From Bugula neritina (lineage: Eukaryota; Bryozoa; Gymnolaemata; Cheilostomatida; Bugulidae): a stretch of DNA of 64,000 nucleotides. A program made the position numbers and the translations under genes. Every line of letters begins with the position of its first letter. Position 1 is the stretch's first letter. Below the pieces are notes generated by a model. It ran no database searches and was not told the DNA's origin. It was given only the letters and a program-made list of their open reading frames with translations. Where the stretch lies: the NCBI GenBank assembly GCA_964035545.1, contig OZ037768.1, positions 15,314,175 to 15,378,174 on the forward strand, written 5' to 3'. Positions 1 through 12,744 of this stretch are shown here, one piece after another.

Positions 1-2228
1 TACTGAAATACACTGTAACATATTGAAATAGACTGCAACATACTGCAACATACTGAAATACACTGCAACACATTGAAATATACTGCAACATACCGAAATA
101 TATGGTAACCAACTGAAATATACTGTAACATACTGAAATATACTGCAAAATACTGAAATACACCGTAACAAACTGAATTACGCAGCAACATACTGAAATA
201 CACTGTAACATATTGAAATAGACTGCAACACATTGAAATATACTGAAACATACTGAAATGTATGGTAACCTACTGAAAAATGTTGCAAACCACTGAGACA
301 TACTGCAGCATCCTGAAACAAAATGAGATATACTATAACACACTCAAACATACTGCAAAATACTGAAATACACTGTAACATACTGAAATATACAGCAACG
401 TACTGCAACATACTGAAATACACTGTAACAAGCTGAAATACACTGCAACATAATGCAACATACTGAAATGCACTGTAAAATAATGAAATACACTGCAACA
501 CATTGAAATATACTGCAACATATCGAGTTATATGGTAACCTTCTCAAAATATACTGTAACACATTGAAATATACCGAACATTCTGAGATACACTGGAACA
601 CAATGAAGTATACTGAAATATACAGAAATCTGCTGAAAAATACTGAAAGATACTTCAACATACTGAAATACACCTAAAAACATTGAAACATACAGAAATA
701 CACTGTAACATACTGAAATACACTGCAAAACATTGGAACATACTGCAACATACCGAAATATATGGTAACCTACTGAAATAAGTTGCAAACTACTGAAACA
801 TACTGCAACATACTGCAACATACTGAAATACACTGCAACACATTGAAATATACTGCAACATGCCGAATTATATGGTAACCTACTGAAATATACTGTAACA
901 CATTAAATGAATTTACAGAAATGTACTGTAACATACTGAAACATACGTCAACATACTGAAATGTACTGCAACATATCGAAATATATGGTAACCTACTGAA
1001 ATATGTTGCAAACTACTGAAATACACTGAAACATACTGCAAATTACTTAAATATATGGTAGCCTACTCAAAATATACTGCAACATACTGAAATATGCTGA
1101 AGCATACTGAAATACACTGCAAAACACTGAAGTATACCGTAATTTACAGAAATGTACTGTAACATACTGAAATATACTTCAACATACTGAAATATACCTA
1201 AAAACATTGAAACATGCTGAAATACACTGTAACATACTGAAATACACTGCAACACATTGGGCTATACTGCAACATACCGAAATATATGGTAACCTACTGA
1301 AGTATGTTGCAAGCTACTGAAATATACTGCAACATACTGCAACATACTGAAATAAACTGCAACACATTGAAATATACTGCAACATGCCGAATTATATGGT
1401 AGCCTACTGAAATATACTGTAACACATTGAATGAATTTACAGAAATGTACTGTAACATACTGAAATATACTGTAACATGCTGAATCACACTGCAACATAC
1501 TGCAACAAACTGAAATGTACTGCAACATACTGAAATACACTGCAACACACTGAAGTATACTGTAATATACAGAAATGTACTGTAAAATACTGACATATAC
1601 TGCAACATTCCGGAATATACTGCAACACATTGAAATATACTGCAATATACCGAAATGTGATGTAGCATACTGAAATACCCTGCAAAACACTGAAATATAC
1701 TGTAATATACAGAGATTCACTGTAACATACTGAAACATACGTCAACATACTAAAATGTACTGCAACATGCTCAAATATACTGCAACATACTGAAATACAC
1801 TGTAACAAACTGAATTACACTGCAACATACTGCGACATACTGAAGTGCACTGCACCAAAATTAAACATACTGTAACACACTGAAACATACTGCAAATTAC
1901 TGAAATATATGGTAACCTACTCAAAATATACTGCAACATACTGAAATATGCTGTAGCATACTGAAATACACTGCAAAACACTGAAGTATACCGTAATTAA
2001 CAGAAATGTACTGTAACATACTGAAATATACTTAAAGATACTGAAATATACCTAAAAACATTGAAACAAACTGAAATACACTGTAACATACTGAAATACA
2101 CTGCAACACATTGGACTATACTGCAAGATACCGAAATATATGGTAACCTACTGAAATATGTTGCAAACTACTGAAATATACTGCAACATACTGAAATACA
2201 GTGTAACATACTGAATTACGCAGCAACA
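1..2228. repeat. HOR family A, copy 1 (2,228-bp unit)
   Basis: This segment recurs at +2228, +6960 and +9188. It is the reference copy of family A. It holds two closely related sub-blocks rich in the variant pairs TACCGAAATA/TATGGTAACC, a segment with TTCTCAAAATA and TACCGAACA (positions 541-580), and a register-breaking module around 901-953 with ATTTACAGAAATG and ACATACGTCAAC. The window begins inside the array, so the true left edge of the unit is arbitrary. Against copy 3 (6961-9188) I found only about two differences; against copy 2 I found roughly a dozen in the first 1.25 kb and more near its right end. Confidence 0.9.
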
Positions 2229-3696
2229 TACTGAAATACACTGTAACATATTGAAATAGACTGCAACATACTGCAACATACTGAAATACACTGCAACACA
2301 TTGAAATATACTGCAACATACCGAAATATATGGTAACCAACTGAAATATACTGTAACATACTGAAATATACTGCAAAATACTGAAATACACCGTAACAAA
2401 CTGAATTACGCAGCAACATACTGAAATACACTGTAACATATTGAAATAGACTGCAACACATTGAAATATACTGAAACATACTGAAATGTACGGTAACCTA
2501 CTGAAAAATGTTGCAAACCACTGAGACATACTGCAGCATCCTGAAACAAAATGAGATATCCTATAACACACTCAAACATACTGCAAAATACTGAAATACA
2601 CTGTAACATACTGAAATATACAGCAACGTACTGCAACATACTGAAATACACTGTAACATGCTGAAATACACTGCAACATAACGCAACATACTGAAATACA
2701 CTGTAAAATAATGAAATACACTGCAACACATTGAAATATACTGCAACATATCGAGTTATATGGTAACCTTCTCAAAATATACTGTAACACATTGAAATAT
2801 ACCGAACATTCTGAGATACACTGGAACACAATGAAGTATACTGAAATATTCAGAAATCTGCTGAAAAATACTGAAAGATACTTCAACATACTGAAATATA
2901 CCTAAACACATTGAAACATACAGAAATACACTGTAACATACTGAAATACACTGCAAAACATTGGAACATACTGCAACATACCGAAATATATGGTAACCTA
3001 CTGAAATAAGTTGCAAACTACTGAAATATACTGCAACATACTGCAACATACTGAAATACACTGCAACACATTGAAATATACTGCAACATGCCGAATTATA
3101 TGGTAACCTACTGAAATATACTGTAACACATTAAATGAATTTACAGAAATGTACTGTAACATACTGAAACATACGTCAACATACTGAAATGTACTGCAAC
3201 ATACCGAAATATATGGTAACCTACTGAAATATGTTGCAAACTACTGAAATACACTGAAACATACTGCAAATTACTTAAATATATGGTAGCCTACTCAAAA
3301 TATACTGCAACATACTGAAATATGCTGAAGCATACTGAAATACACTGCAAAACACTGAAGTATACCGTAATTTACAGAAATGTACTGTAACATACTGAAA
3401 TATACTTCAACATACTGAAATATACCTAAAAACATTGAAACATGCTGAAATACACTGTAACATACCGAAATACACTGCAACACATTGGGCTATACTGCAA
3501 CATACCGAAAAATATGGTAACCTACTGAAGTATGTTGCAAGCTACTGAAATATACTGCAACATACTGCCACATACTGAAATACACTGCTACACATTGAAA
3601 TATACTGCAACATACCAAAATATAAGGTAACCTACTGAAATATACTGTAACACATCGAGTGAATTTACCGAAATGTACTGTAACATACTGAAACAT
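2229..3696. repeat. HOR family A, copy 2, left part
   Basis: It aligns to 1-1468 at an offset of 2,228 with scattered substitutions (for example T to C near 2480, and A to C near 2560). Divergence rises in the last 200 bp. After about 3690 the sequence no longer follows copy 1; the rest of the unit reappears at 6008-6960. The copy is therefore split by other satellite sequence. Confidence 0.85.
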
Positions 3697-3920
3697 ACGT
3701 CAACATACTGAAATGTACTGTAACATACTGAAACATACGTCAACATAATGAAAAGTACTGCAACTTGCTGAAATATACTGCAACGTACTGAAATACAGTG
3801 TAACATACTGAAATACACTGCCAGACACTGAAGTATACCGTAATTTACAGAAATGTACTGTAACATACTGAAACATACGTCAACATACTGAAATGTACTG
3901 CAACATACTGAAATATGCTG

Positions 3921-4873
3921 TAACATACTGAAATAGACTGCAACACATTGAAATATACTGCAACATACTGAAATATACTGCAAGACACCGCAACATACTG
4001 AAATACACTGCAACATACTGAAGTATACTGAAATATACAGAAATCTATTGTAAAATACTGAAATATATTTCAACATACTGAAATATACCTAAAAACATTG
4101 AAACATACTGAAATACACTGTAACCTACTGAAATACACTGCAACACATTAGAATGTACTGCAACATACCGAAATATATGGTAACCTACTGAAATATTTTG
4201 CAAACTATTGAAATATACTGCAACATACTGCAACATACTGAAAAAAGATGCAACACATTGAAATATACTGCAACATACCGAATTATATGGTAGCCTAATG
4301 AAATATACTGTAACACATTGAATAAGTTTACAGAAATGTACTGTAACATACTGAAACATACGTCAACATACTGAAATGAACCTCAACATGCTGAAATAGA
4401 CTGCAACATACTGCAACATACTGAAATACACTGTAACATACTGAAATACACTGCAACACAATGAAATATACCGCAACATACCGAAATAAATGATAACCTA
4501 CTGAAATAGACTGTAACACACTGAAACATACTGCAAATTACTGAAATATATGGTAACCTACTCAAAATATACTGCAACATACTGAAGTATGCTGTAGCAT
4601 ACCGAAATATATGGTAACCTACTGAAATATGTTGCCAACTACTGAAATATACTGCAACATACGGCAACATACTGAAATAAACTGCAACACATTGAAATAT
4701 ACTGCAACATGCCGAATTATATGGTAGCCTACTGAAATATACTGTAACACATTGAATGAATTTACAGAAATGTACTGTAACATACTGAAATATACTGTAA
4801 CATGCTGAATCACACTGCAACATACTGCAACAAACTGAAATGTACTGCAACATACTGAAATACACTGCAACAC
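3921..4873. repeat. 953-bp direct repeat, left copy (period 1,407)
   Basis: It aligns to 5328-6280 at an offset of 1,407 bp with few differences, including the distinctive run with CAAGACACCGCAACATACTG and the AATAAGTTTACAG register break. The right end, from about 4601, also resembles family A from 1276, so the border between the two families is gradual. Confidence 0.8.
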
Positions 4874-4979
4874 ATCGAAATATACCGCAACATACCGAAT
4901 TATGTGATAACCTACTGAATTAGACTGTAACACATTGAATCATACTGCAACATACTGAAACACACTGCAACACACTGAA

Positions 4980-5359
4980 GTATAATGTAATATATGGAAA
5001 TATACTGTAACATACTGCAACATACTGAAATACACCGTAACAAACTGGATTACACAGCAACATACTGAAATACACTGCAACACATTGAAGTATACTGTAA
5101 TATACAGAAATATACTGTAACATACTGCAACATGCTTAAATACACCGTGACAAACTGAATTACACAGCAACACACTGACGTATACTGTAATATACGGAAA
5201 TATACTGTAACATACTGCAACATACTGAAATACATCGTAACAAACTATTCTACACAGCAACACACTGAAGTATACTGTAATATACGGAAATATACTGTAA
5301 CATACTGCAACATACTGAAATACACTGTAACATACTGAAATAGACTGCAACACATTGAA
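4980..5359. repeat. 90-bp sub-repeat block, first occurrence
   Basis: The landmark GAAGTATA or GACGTATA (a G followed by TATACTGTAA or TATAATGTAA) falls at 4980, 5090, 5180 and 5270, so a first spacing of 110 bp is followed by two of 90 bp. Each unit is nine decanucleotides and carries an ACACAGCAAC variant and a TATACGGAAA-like variant. The same spacing pattern recurs at 13788 and 15681. Confidence 0.85.
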
Positions 5360-6280
5360 ATATACTGCAACATACTGAAATATACTGCAAGACACCGCAA
5401 CATACTGAAATACACTGCAACATACTGAAGTATACTGAAATATACAGAAATCTATTGTAAAATACTGAAATATATTTCAACATACTGAAATATACCTAAA
5501 AACATTGAAACATACTGAAATACACTGTAACCTACTGAAATACACTGCAACACATTGGAATGTACTGCAACATACCGAAATATATGGTAACCTACTGAAA
5601 TATTTTGCAAACTACTGAAATATACTGCAACATACTGCAACATACTGAAAAAAGATGCAACACATTGAAATATACTGCAACATACCGAATTATATGGTAG
5701 CCTAATGAAATATACTGTAACACATTGAATAAGTTTACAGAAATGTACTGTAACATACTGAAACATACGTCAACATACTGAAATGAACCTCAACATGCTG
5801 AAATAGACTGCAACATACTGCAACATACTGAAATACACTGTAACATACTGAAATACACTGCAACACATTGAAATATACCGCAACATACCGAAATAAATGA
5901 TAACCTACTGAAATAGACTGTAACACACTGAAACATACTGCAAATTACTGAAATATATGGTAACCTACTCAAAATATACTGCAACATACTGAAGTATGCT
6001 GTAGCATACCGAAATATATGGTAACCTACTGAAATATGTTGCCAACTACTGAAATATACTGCAACATACGGCAACATACTGAAATAAACTGCAACACATT
6101 GAAATATACTGCAACATGCCGAATTATATGGTAGCCTACTGAAATATACTGTAACACATTGAATGAATTTACAGAAATGTACTGTAACATACTGAAATAT
6201 ACTGTAACATGCTGAATCACACTGCAACATACTGCAACAAACTGAAATGTACTGCAACATACTGAAATACACTGCAACAC
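5328..6280. repeat. 953-bp direct repeat, right copy (period 1,407)
   Basis: Second copy of 3921-4873. Its last 270 bp overlap the start of the right part of family A copy 2 (6008 onward), which suggests the exchange that split copy 2 took place inside this shared sequence. Confidence 0.8.
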
Positions 6281-6960
6281 ACTGAAGTATACTGTAATAT
6301 ACAGAAATGTACTGTAAAATACTGACATATACTGCAACATTCCGGAATATACTGCAACACATTGAAATATACTGCAACATACCGAAATGTGATGTAGCAT
6401 ACTGAAATACACTGCAAAACACTGAAATATACTGTAATATACAGAGATTCACTGTAACATACTGAAACATACGTCAACATACTAAAATGTACTGCAACAT
6501 GCTCAAATATACTGCAACATACTGAAATACACTGTAACAAACTGAATTACACTGCAACATACTGCGACATACTGAAGTGCACTGCACCAAAATTAAACAT
6601 ACTGTAACACACTGAAACATACTGCAAATTACTGAAATATATGGTAACCTACTCAAAATATACTGCAACATACTGAAATATGCTGTAGCATACTGAAATA
6701 CACTGCAAAACACTGAAGTATACCGTAATTAACAGAAATGTACTGTAACATACTGAAATATACTTAAAGATACTGAAACATACCTAAAAACATTGAAACA
6801 AACTGAAATACACTGTAACATACTGAAATACACTGCAACACATTGGACTATACTGCAAGATACCGAAATATATGGTAACCTACTGAAATATGTTGCAAAC
6901 TACTGAAATATACTGCAACATACTGAAATACAGTGTAACATACTGAATTACGCAGCAACA
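6008..6960. repeat. HOR family A, copy 2, right part
   Basis: It aligns to 1276-2228 at an offset of 4,732 with a few substitutions, and completes the unit begun at 2229. It ends where the large copy of 1-4525 begins at 6961. Confidence 0.85.
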
Positions 6961-9188
6961 TACTGAAATACACTGTAACATATTGAAATAGACTGCAACA
7001 TACTGCAACATACTGAAATACACTGCAACACATTGAAATATACTGCAACATACCGAAATATATGGTAACCAACTGAAATATACTGTAACATACTGAAATA
7101 TACTGCAAAATACTGAAATACACCGTAACAAACTGAATTACGCAGCAACATACTGAAATACACTGTAACATATTGAAATAGACTGCAACACATTGAAATA
7201 TACTGAAACATACTGAAATGTATGGTAACCTACTGAAAAATGTTGCAAACCACTGAGACATACTGCAGCATCCTGAAACAAAATGAGATATACTATAACA
7301 CACTCAAACATACTGCAAAATACTGAAATACACTGTAACATACTGAAATATACAGCAACGTACTGCAACATACTGAAATACACTGTAACAAGCTGAAATA
7401 CACTGCAACATAATGCAACATACTGAAATACACTGTAAAATAATGAAATACACTGCAACACATTGAAATATACTGCAACATATCGAGTTATATGGTAACC
7501 TTCTCAAAATATACTGTAACACATTGAAATATACCGAACATTCTGAGATACACTGGAACACAATGAAGTATACTGAAATATACAGAAATCTGCTGAAAAA
7601 TACTGAAAGATACTTCAACATACTGAAATACACCTAAAAACATTGAAACATACAGAAATACACTGTAACATACTGAAATACACTGCAAAACATTGGAACA
7701 TACTGCAACATACCGAAATATATGGTAACCTACTGAAATAAGTTGCAAACTACTGAAACATACTGCAACATACTGCAACATACTGAAATACACTGCAACA
7801 CATTGAAATATACTGCAACATGCCGAATTATATGGTAACCTACTGAAATATACTGTAACACATTAAATGAATTTACAGAAATGTACTGTAACATACTGAA
7901 ACATACGTCAACATACTGAAATGTACTGCAACATATCGAAATATATGGTAACCTACTGAAATATGTTGCAAACTACTGAAATACACTGAAACATACTGCA
8001 AATTACTTAAATATATGGTAGCCTACTCAAAATATACTGCAACATACTGAAATATGCTGAAGCATACTGAAATACACTGCAAAACACTGAAGTATACCGT
8101 AATTTACAGAAATGTACTGTAACATACTGAAATATACTTCAACATACTGAAATATACCTAAAAACATTGAAACATGCTGAAATACACTGTAACATACTGA
8201 AATACACTGCAACACATTGGGCTATACTGCAACATACCGAAATATATGGTAACCTACTGAAGTATGTTGCAAGCTACTGAAATATACTGCAACATACTGC
8301 AACATACTGAAATAAACTGCAACACATTGAAATATACTGCAACATGCCGAATTATATGGTAGCCTACTGAAATATACTGTAACACATTGAATGAATTTAC
8401 AGAAATGTACTGTAACATACTGAAATATACTGTAACATGCTGAATCACACTGCAACATACTGCAACAAACTGAAATGTACTGCAACATACTGAAATACAC
8501 TGCAACACACTGAAGTATACTGTAATATACAGAAATGTACTGTAAAATACTGACATATACTGCAACATTCCGGAATATACTGCAACACATTGAAATATAC
8601 TGCAATATACCGAAATGTGATGTAGCATACTGAAATACCCTGCAAAACACTGAAATATACTGTAATATACAGAGATTCACTGTAACATACTGAAACATAC
8701 GTCAACATACTAAAATGTACTGCAACATGCTCAAATATACTGCAACATACTGAAATACACTGTAACAAACTGAATTACACTGCAACATACTGCGACATAC
8801 TGAAGTGCACTGCACCAAAATTAAACATACTGTAACACACTGAAACATACTGCAAATTACTGAAATATATGGTAACCTACTCAAAATATACTGCAACATA
8901 CTGAAATATGCTGTAGCATACTGAAATACACTGCAAAACACTGAAGTATACCGTAATTAACAGAAATGTACTGCAACATACTGAAATATACTTAAAGATA
9001 CTGAAATATACCTAAAAACATTGAAACAAACTGAAATACACTGTAACATACTGAAATACACTGCAACACATTGGACTATACTGCAAGATACCGAAATATA
9101 TGGTAACCTACTGAAATATGTTGCAAACTACTGAAATATACTGCAACATACTGAAATACAGTGTAACATACTGAATTACGCAGCAACA
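6961..9188. repeat. HOR family A, copy 3 (part of a 6,960-bp duplication)
   Basis: It is almost identical to 1-2228. Comparing line by line I saw only single changes, for example near 7430 (A where copy 1 has G) and near 8974 (C where copy 1 has T). This is far closer than copy 1 is to copy 2, so copies 1 and 2 plus the splitting segment were duplicated together, recently. Confidence 0.92.
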
Positions 9189-10656
9189 TACTGAAATACA
9201 CTGTAACATATTGAAATAGACTGCAACATACTGCAACATACTGAAATACACTGCAACACATTGAAATATACTGCAACATACCGAAATATATGGTAACCAA
9301 CTGAAATATACTGTAACATACTGAAATATACTGCAAAATACTGAAATACACCGTAACAAACTGAATTACGCAGCAACATACTGAAATACACTGTAACATA
9401 TTGAAATAGACTGCAACACATTGAAATATACTGAAACATACTGAAATGTACGGTAACCTACTGAAAAATGTTGCAAACCACTGAGACATACTGCAGCATC
9501 CTGAAACAAAATGAGATATACTATAACACACTCAAACATACTGCAAAATACTGAAATACACTGTAACATACTGAAATATACAGCAACGTACTGCAACATA
9601 CTGAAATACACTGTAACATGCTGAAATACACTGCAACATAACGCAACATACTGAAATACACTGTAAAATAATGAAATACACTGCAACACATTGAAATATA
9701 CTGCAACATATCGAGTTATATGGTAACCTTCTCAAAATATACTGTAACACATTGAAATATACCGAACATTCTGAGATACACTGGAACACAATGAAGTATA
9801 CTGAAATATTCAGAAATCTGCTGAAAAATACTGAAAGATACTTCAACATGCTGAAATATACCTAAACACATTGAAACATACAGAAATACACTGTAACATA
9901 CTGAAATACACTGCAAAACATTGGAACATACTGCAACATACCGAAATATATGGTAACCTACTGAAATAAGTTGCAAACTACTGAAATATACTGCAACATA
10001 CTGCAACATACTGAAATACACTGCAACACATTGAAATATACTGCAACATGCCGAATTATATGGTAACCTACTGAAATATACTGTAACACATTAAATGAAT
10101 TTACAGAAATGTACTGTAACATACTGAAACATACGTCAACATACTGAAATGTACTGCAACATACCGAAATATATGGTAACCTACTGAAATATGTTGCAAA
10201 CTACTGAAATACACTGAAACATACTGCAAATTACTTAAATATATGGTAGCCTACTCAAAATATACCGCAACATACTGAAATATGCTGAAGCATACTGAAA
10301 TACACTGCAAAACACTGAAGTATACCGTAATTTACAGAAATGTACTGTAACATACTGAAATATACTTCAACATACTGAAATATACCTAAAAACATTGAAA
10401 CATGCTGAAATACACTGTAACATACCGAAATACACTGCAACACATTGGGCTATACTGCAACATACCGAAAAATATGGTAACCTACTGAAGTATGTTGCAA
10501 GCTACTGAAATATACTGCAACATACTGCCACATACTGAAATACACTGCTACACATTGAAATATACTGCAACATACCAAAATATAAGGTAACCTACTGAAA
10601 TATACTGTAACACATCGAGTGAATTTACCGAAATGTACTGTAACATACTGAAACAT
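9189..10656. repeat. HOR family A, copy 4, left part
   Basis: It aligns to 2229-3696 at an offset of 6,960 with about three differences (near 9520, 9850 and 10265). Like copy 2, it is followed by the splitting segment rather than by the rest of the A unit. Confidence 0.9.
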
Positions 10657-11425
10657 ACGTCAACATACTGAAATGTACTGTAACATACTGAAACATACGT
10701 CAACATAATGAAAAGTACTGCAACTTGCTGAAATATACTGCAACGTACTGAAATACAGTGTAACATACTGAAATACACTGCCAGACACTGAAGTATACCG
10801 TAATTTACAGAAATGTACTGTAACATACTGAAACATACGTCAACATACTGAAATGTACTGCAACATACTGAAATATGCTGCAAGACACCGCAAGATACTG
10901 AAATACACTGCAACACACTGAAGTATACTGAAATATACAGAAATCTATTGTAAAATACTGAAATATATTTCAACATACTGAAATATACCTAAAAACATTG
11001 AAACATACTGAAATACACTGTAACCTACTGAAATACACTGCAACACATTGCAATGTACTGCAAAATACCGAAATATATGGTAACCTACTGAAATATGTTG
11101 CAAACTACTGAAATATACTGCAACATACTGCAACATACTGAAAAAAGATGCAACACATTGAAATATACTGCAACATACCGAATTATATGGTAACCTACTG
11201 AAATATACTGTAATACATTGAATAAGTTTACAGAAATGTACTGTAACATACTGAAACATACGTCAACATACTGAAATGAACCGCAACATGCTGAAATAGA
11301 CTGCAACAGACTGCAACATACTGAAATACACTGTAACATACTGAAATACACTGCAACACATTGAAATATACCGCAACATACCGAAATAAATGATAACCTA
11401 CTGAAATAGACTGTAACACATTGAA
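10657..11425. repeat. Truncated copy of the splitting segment
   Basis: It follows 3697 onward at offset 6,960 as far as about 10880. A 60-bp stretch (equivalent to about 3921-3980) is then missing, and the offset becomes 6,900 until about 4525/11425. After the deletion the match is visibly poorer (several changes per 100 bp). Details such as GAACCGCAACATGCTG agree better with the corresponding part of family B (14176-14640). Confidence 0.8.
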
Positions 11426-12744
11426 TCATACTGCAAAATACTTAAATACACTGCAACACACTGGAGTATACTGTAATATTCAGAAATATACTGTAACATA
11501 CTGCAACATACTGAAATACACCGTAACAAACTGAATTACACAGCAACATACTGAAATACACTGTAACATATTGAAATAGACTGCAACACATTGGAATATA
11601 ATGAAACATACCGAAATGTATGGTAACCTACTGAAAAATGTTGCAAACCACTGAAACATAGTGCAACATCCTGAAACAAAATGAGATATACTAAAACACA
11701 CTAAAACATACTACAAAATACTGAAATACACTGTAACATACTGAAATATACTGCAACATACTGCAACATAATGAAATACACTGTAACCTACACAATATAT
11801 ACTGTAACACATTGAAATATACCAAACACTCTGAAATACACTGCAACAAAATGAAGTATACTGAAAAATACAGAAATCTACTGTAAAATACTGAAATATA
11901 CTTCAACATACTGAATTTTACCTAAAAACATTGAAAAATACTGCAATACACTGTAACATACTGAAATACACTGCAACACATTCGAATGTACTGCAACATA
12001 CCGAAATATATGGTAACCTACTGAAATATACTGTAACACATTGAATGAATTTACAGAAATGTACTGTAACATACTGAAACATACGTCAACATACTGAAAT
12101 GTACTGCAACATTCCGAAGTAGACTGCAACATACTGAAATATACTGCAACATACTGCAATACAGTATAACATACTGAAATAAACTGCAAGACACTGAAGT
12201 ATACCGTAATTTACGGAAATGTACTGTAAAATACTGAAACATACGTCAACATACTGAAATGTACTGCAACATGCTGAAATATACTGCAACATACTGAAAT
12301 ACACTTTAACATACTGAATCACACTGCAACATACTGCAACATACTGAAGTACACTGCAACAAAATTAAACATACTGTAACACACTGAAACATACTGCAAA
12401 ATACTGAGTTATACTCTAACATACTAAAGCATCCTGCAACATACTGAAACATACTTCAACATACTGAAATATACCTAAAAATATTGAAACATAGTGAAAT
12501 TCACTGTAACATACTGAAATACACTGCAACACACTGAAGTATACTGAAATATACAGAAATGTACTGTAAAATACTGAAATATACTGCAACATTCCGAAAT
12601 ATACTGCAACACATTGAAATATACCGAACATTCTGAGATACACTGGAACACAATGAAGTATACTGAAATATACAGAAATCTGCTGAAAAATACTGAAAGA
12701 TACTTCAACATACTGAAATATACCTAAAAACATTGAAACATACA
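11426..12744. repeat. Mosaic satellite between families A and B
   Basis: No full-length tandem period is seen here. Pieces resemble other places: the first 200 bp resemble 16625-16830, the middle has the AATGAATTTACAG register break and the ACATACGTCAAC module, and 12611 onward follows 561 onward at offset 12,050. It contains only variant decanucleotides and no other feature. Confidence 0.75.

Larger units (their letters stand above)
3697..6007. repeat. Satellite segment splitting family A copy 2
   Basis: The left part of copy 2 matches copy 1 at offset 2,228 and the right part at offset 4,732, so 2,504 bp of extra satellite sits between them. The extra sequence is made of the same 10-bp units. 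It contains a 953-bp direct repeat (3921-4873 and 5328-6280) and a 90-bp sub-repeat block between its two copies. Nothing unlike the satellite is present, so internal expansion or exchange explains it better than insertion of a foreign element. Confidence 0.75.

Noticed and set aside
4980-5359. Regularly spaced repeats resembling a CRISPR array
   Set aside because: The intervals between landmarks are themselves made of the same decanucleotide and recur between families. There are no unique spacers, no leader and no cas genes.
3697-6007. Mobile element inserted in family A copy 2
   Set aside because: The extra sequence is ordinary satellite without terminal repeats, target-site duplication or coding capacity. 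Exchange within the array explains it.
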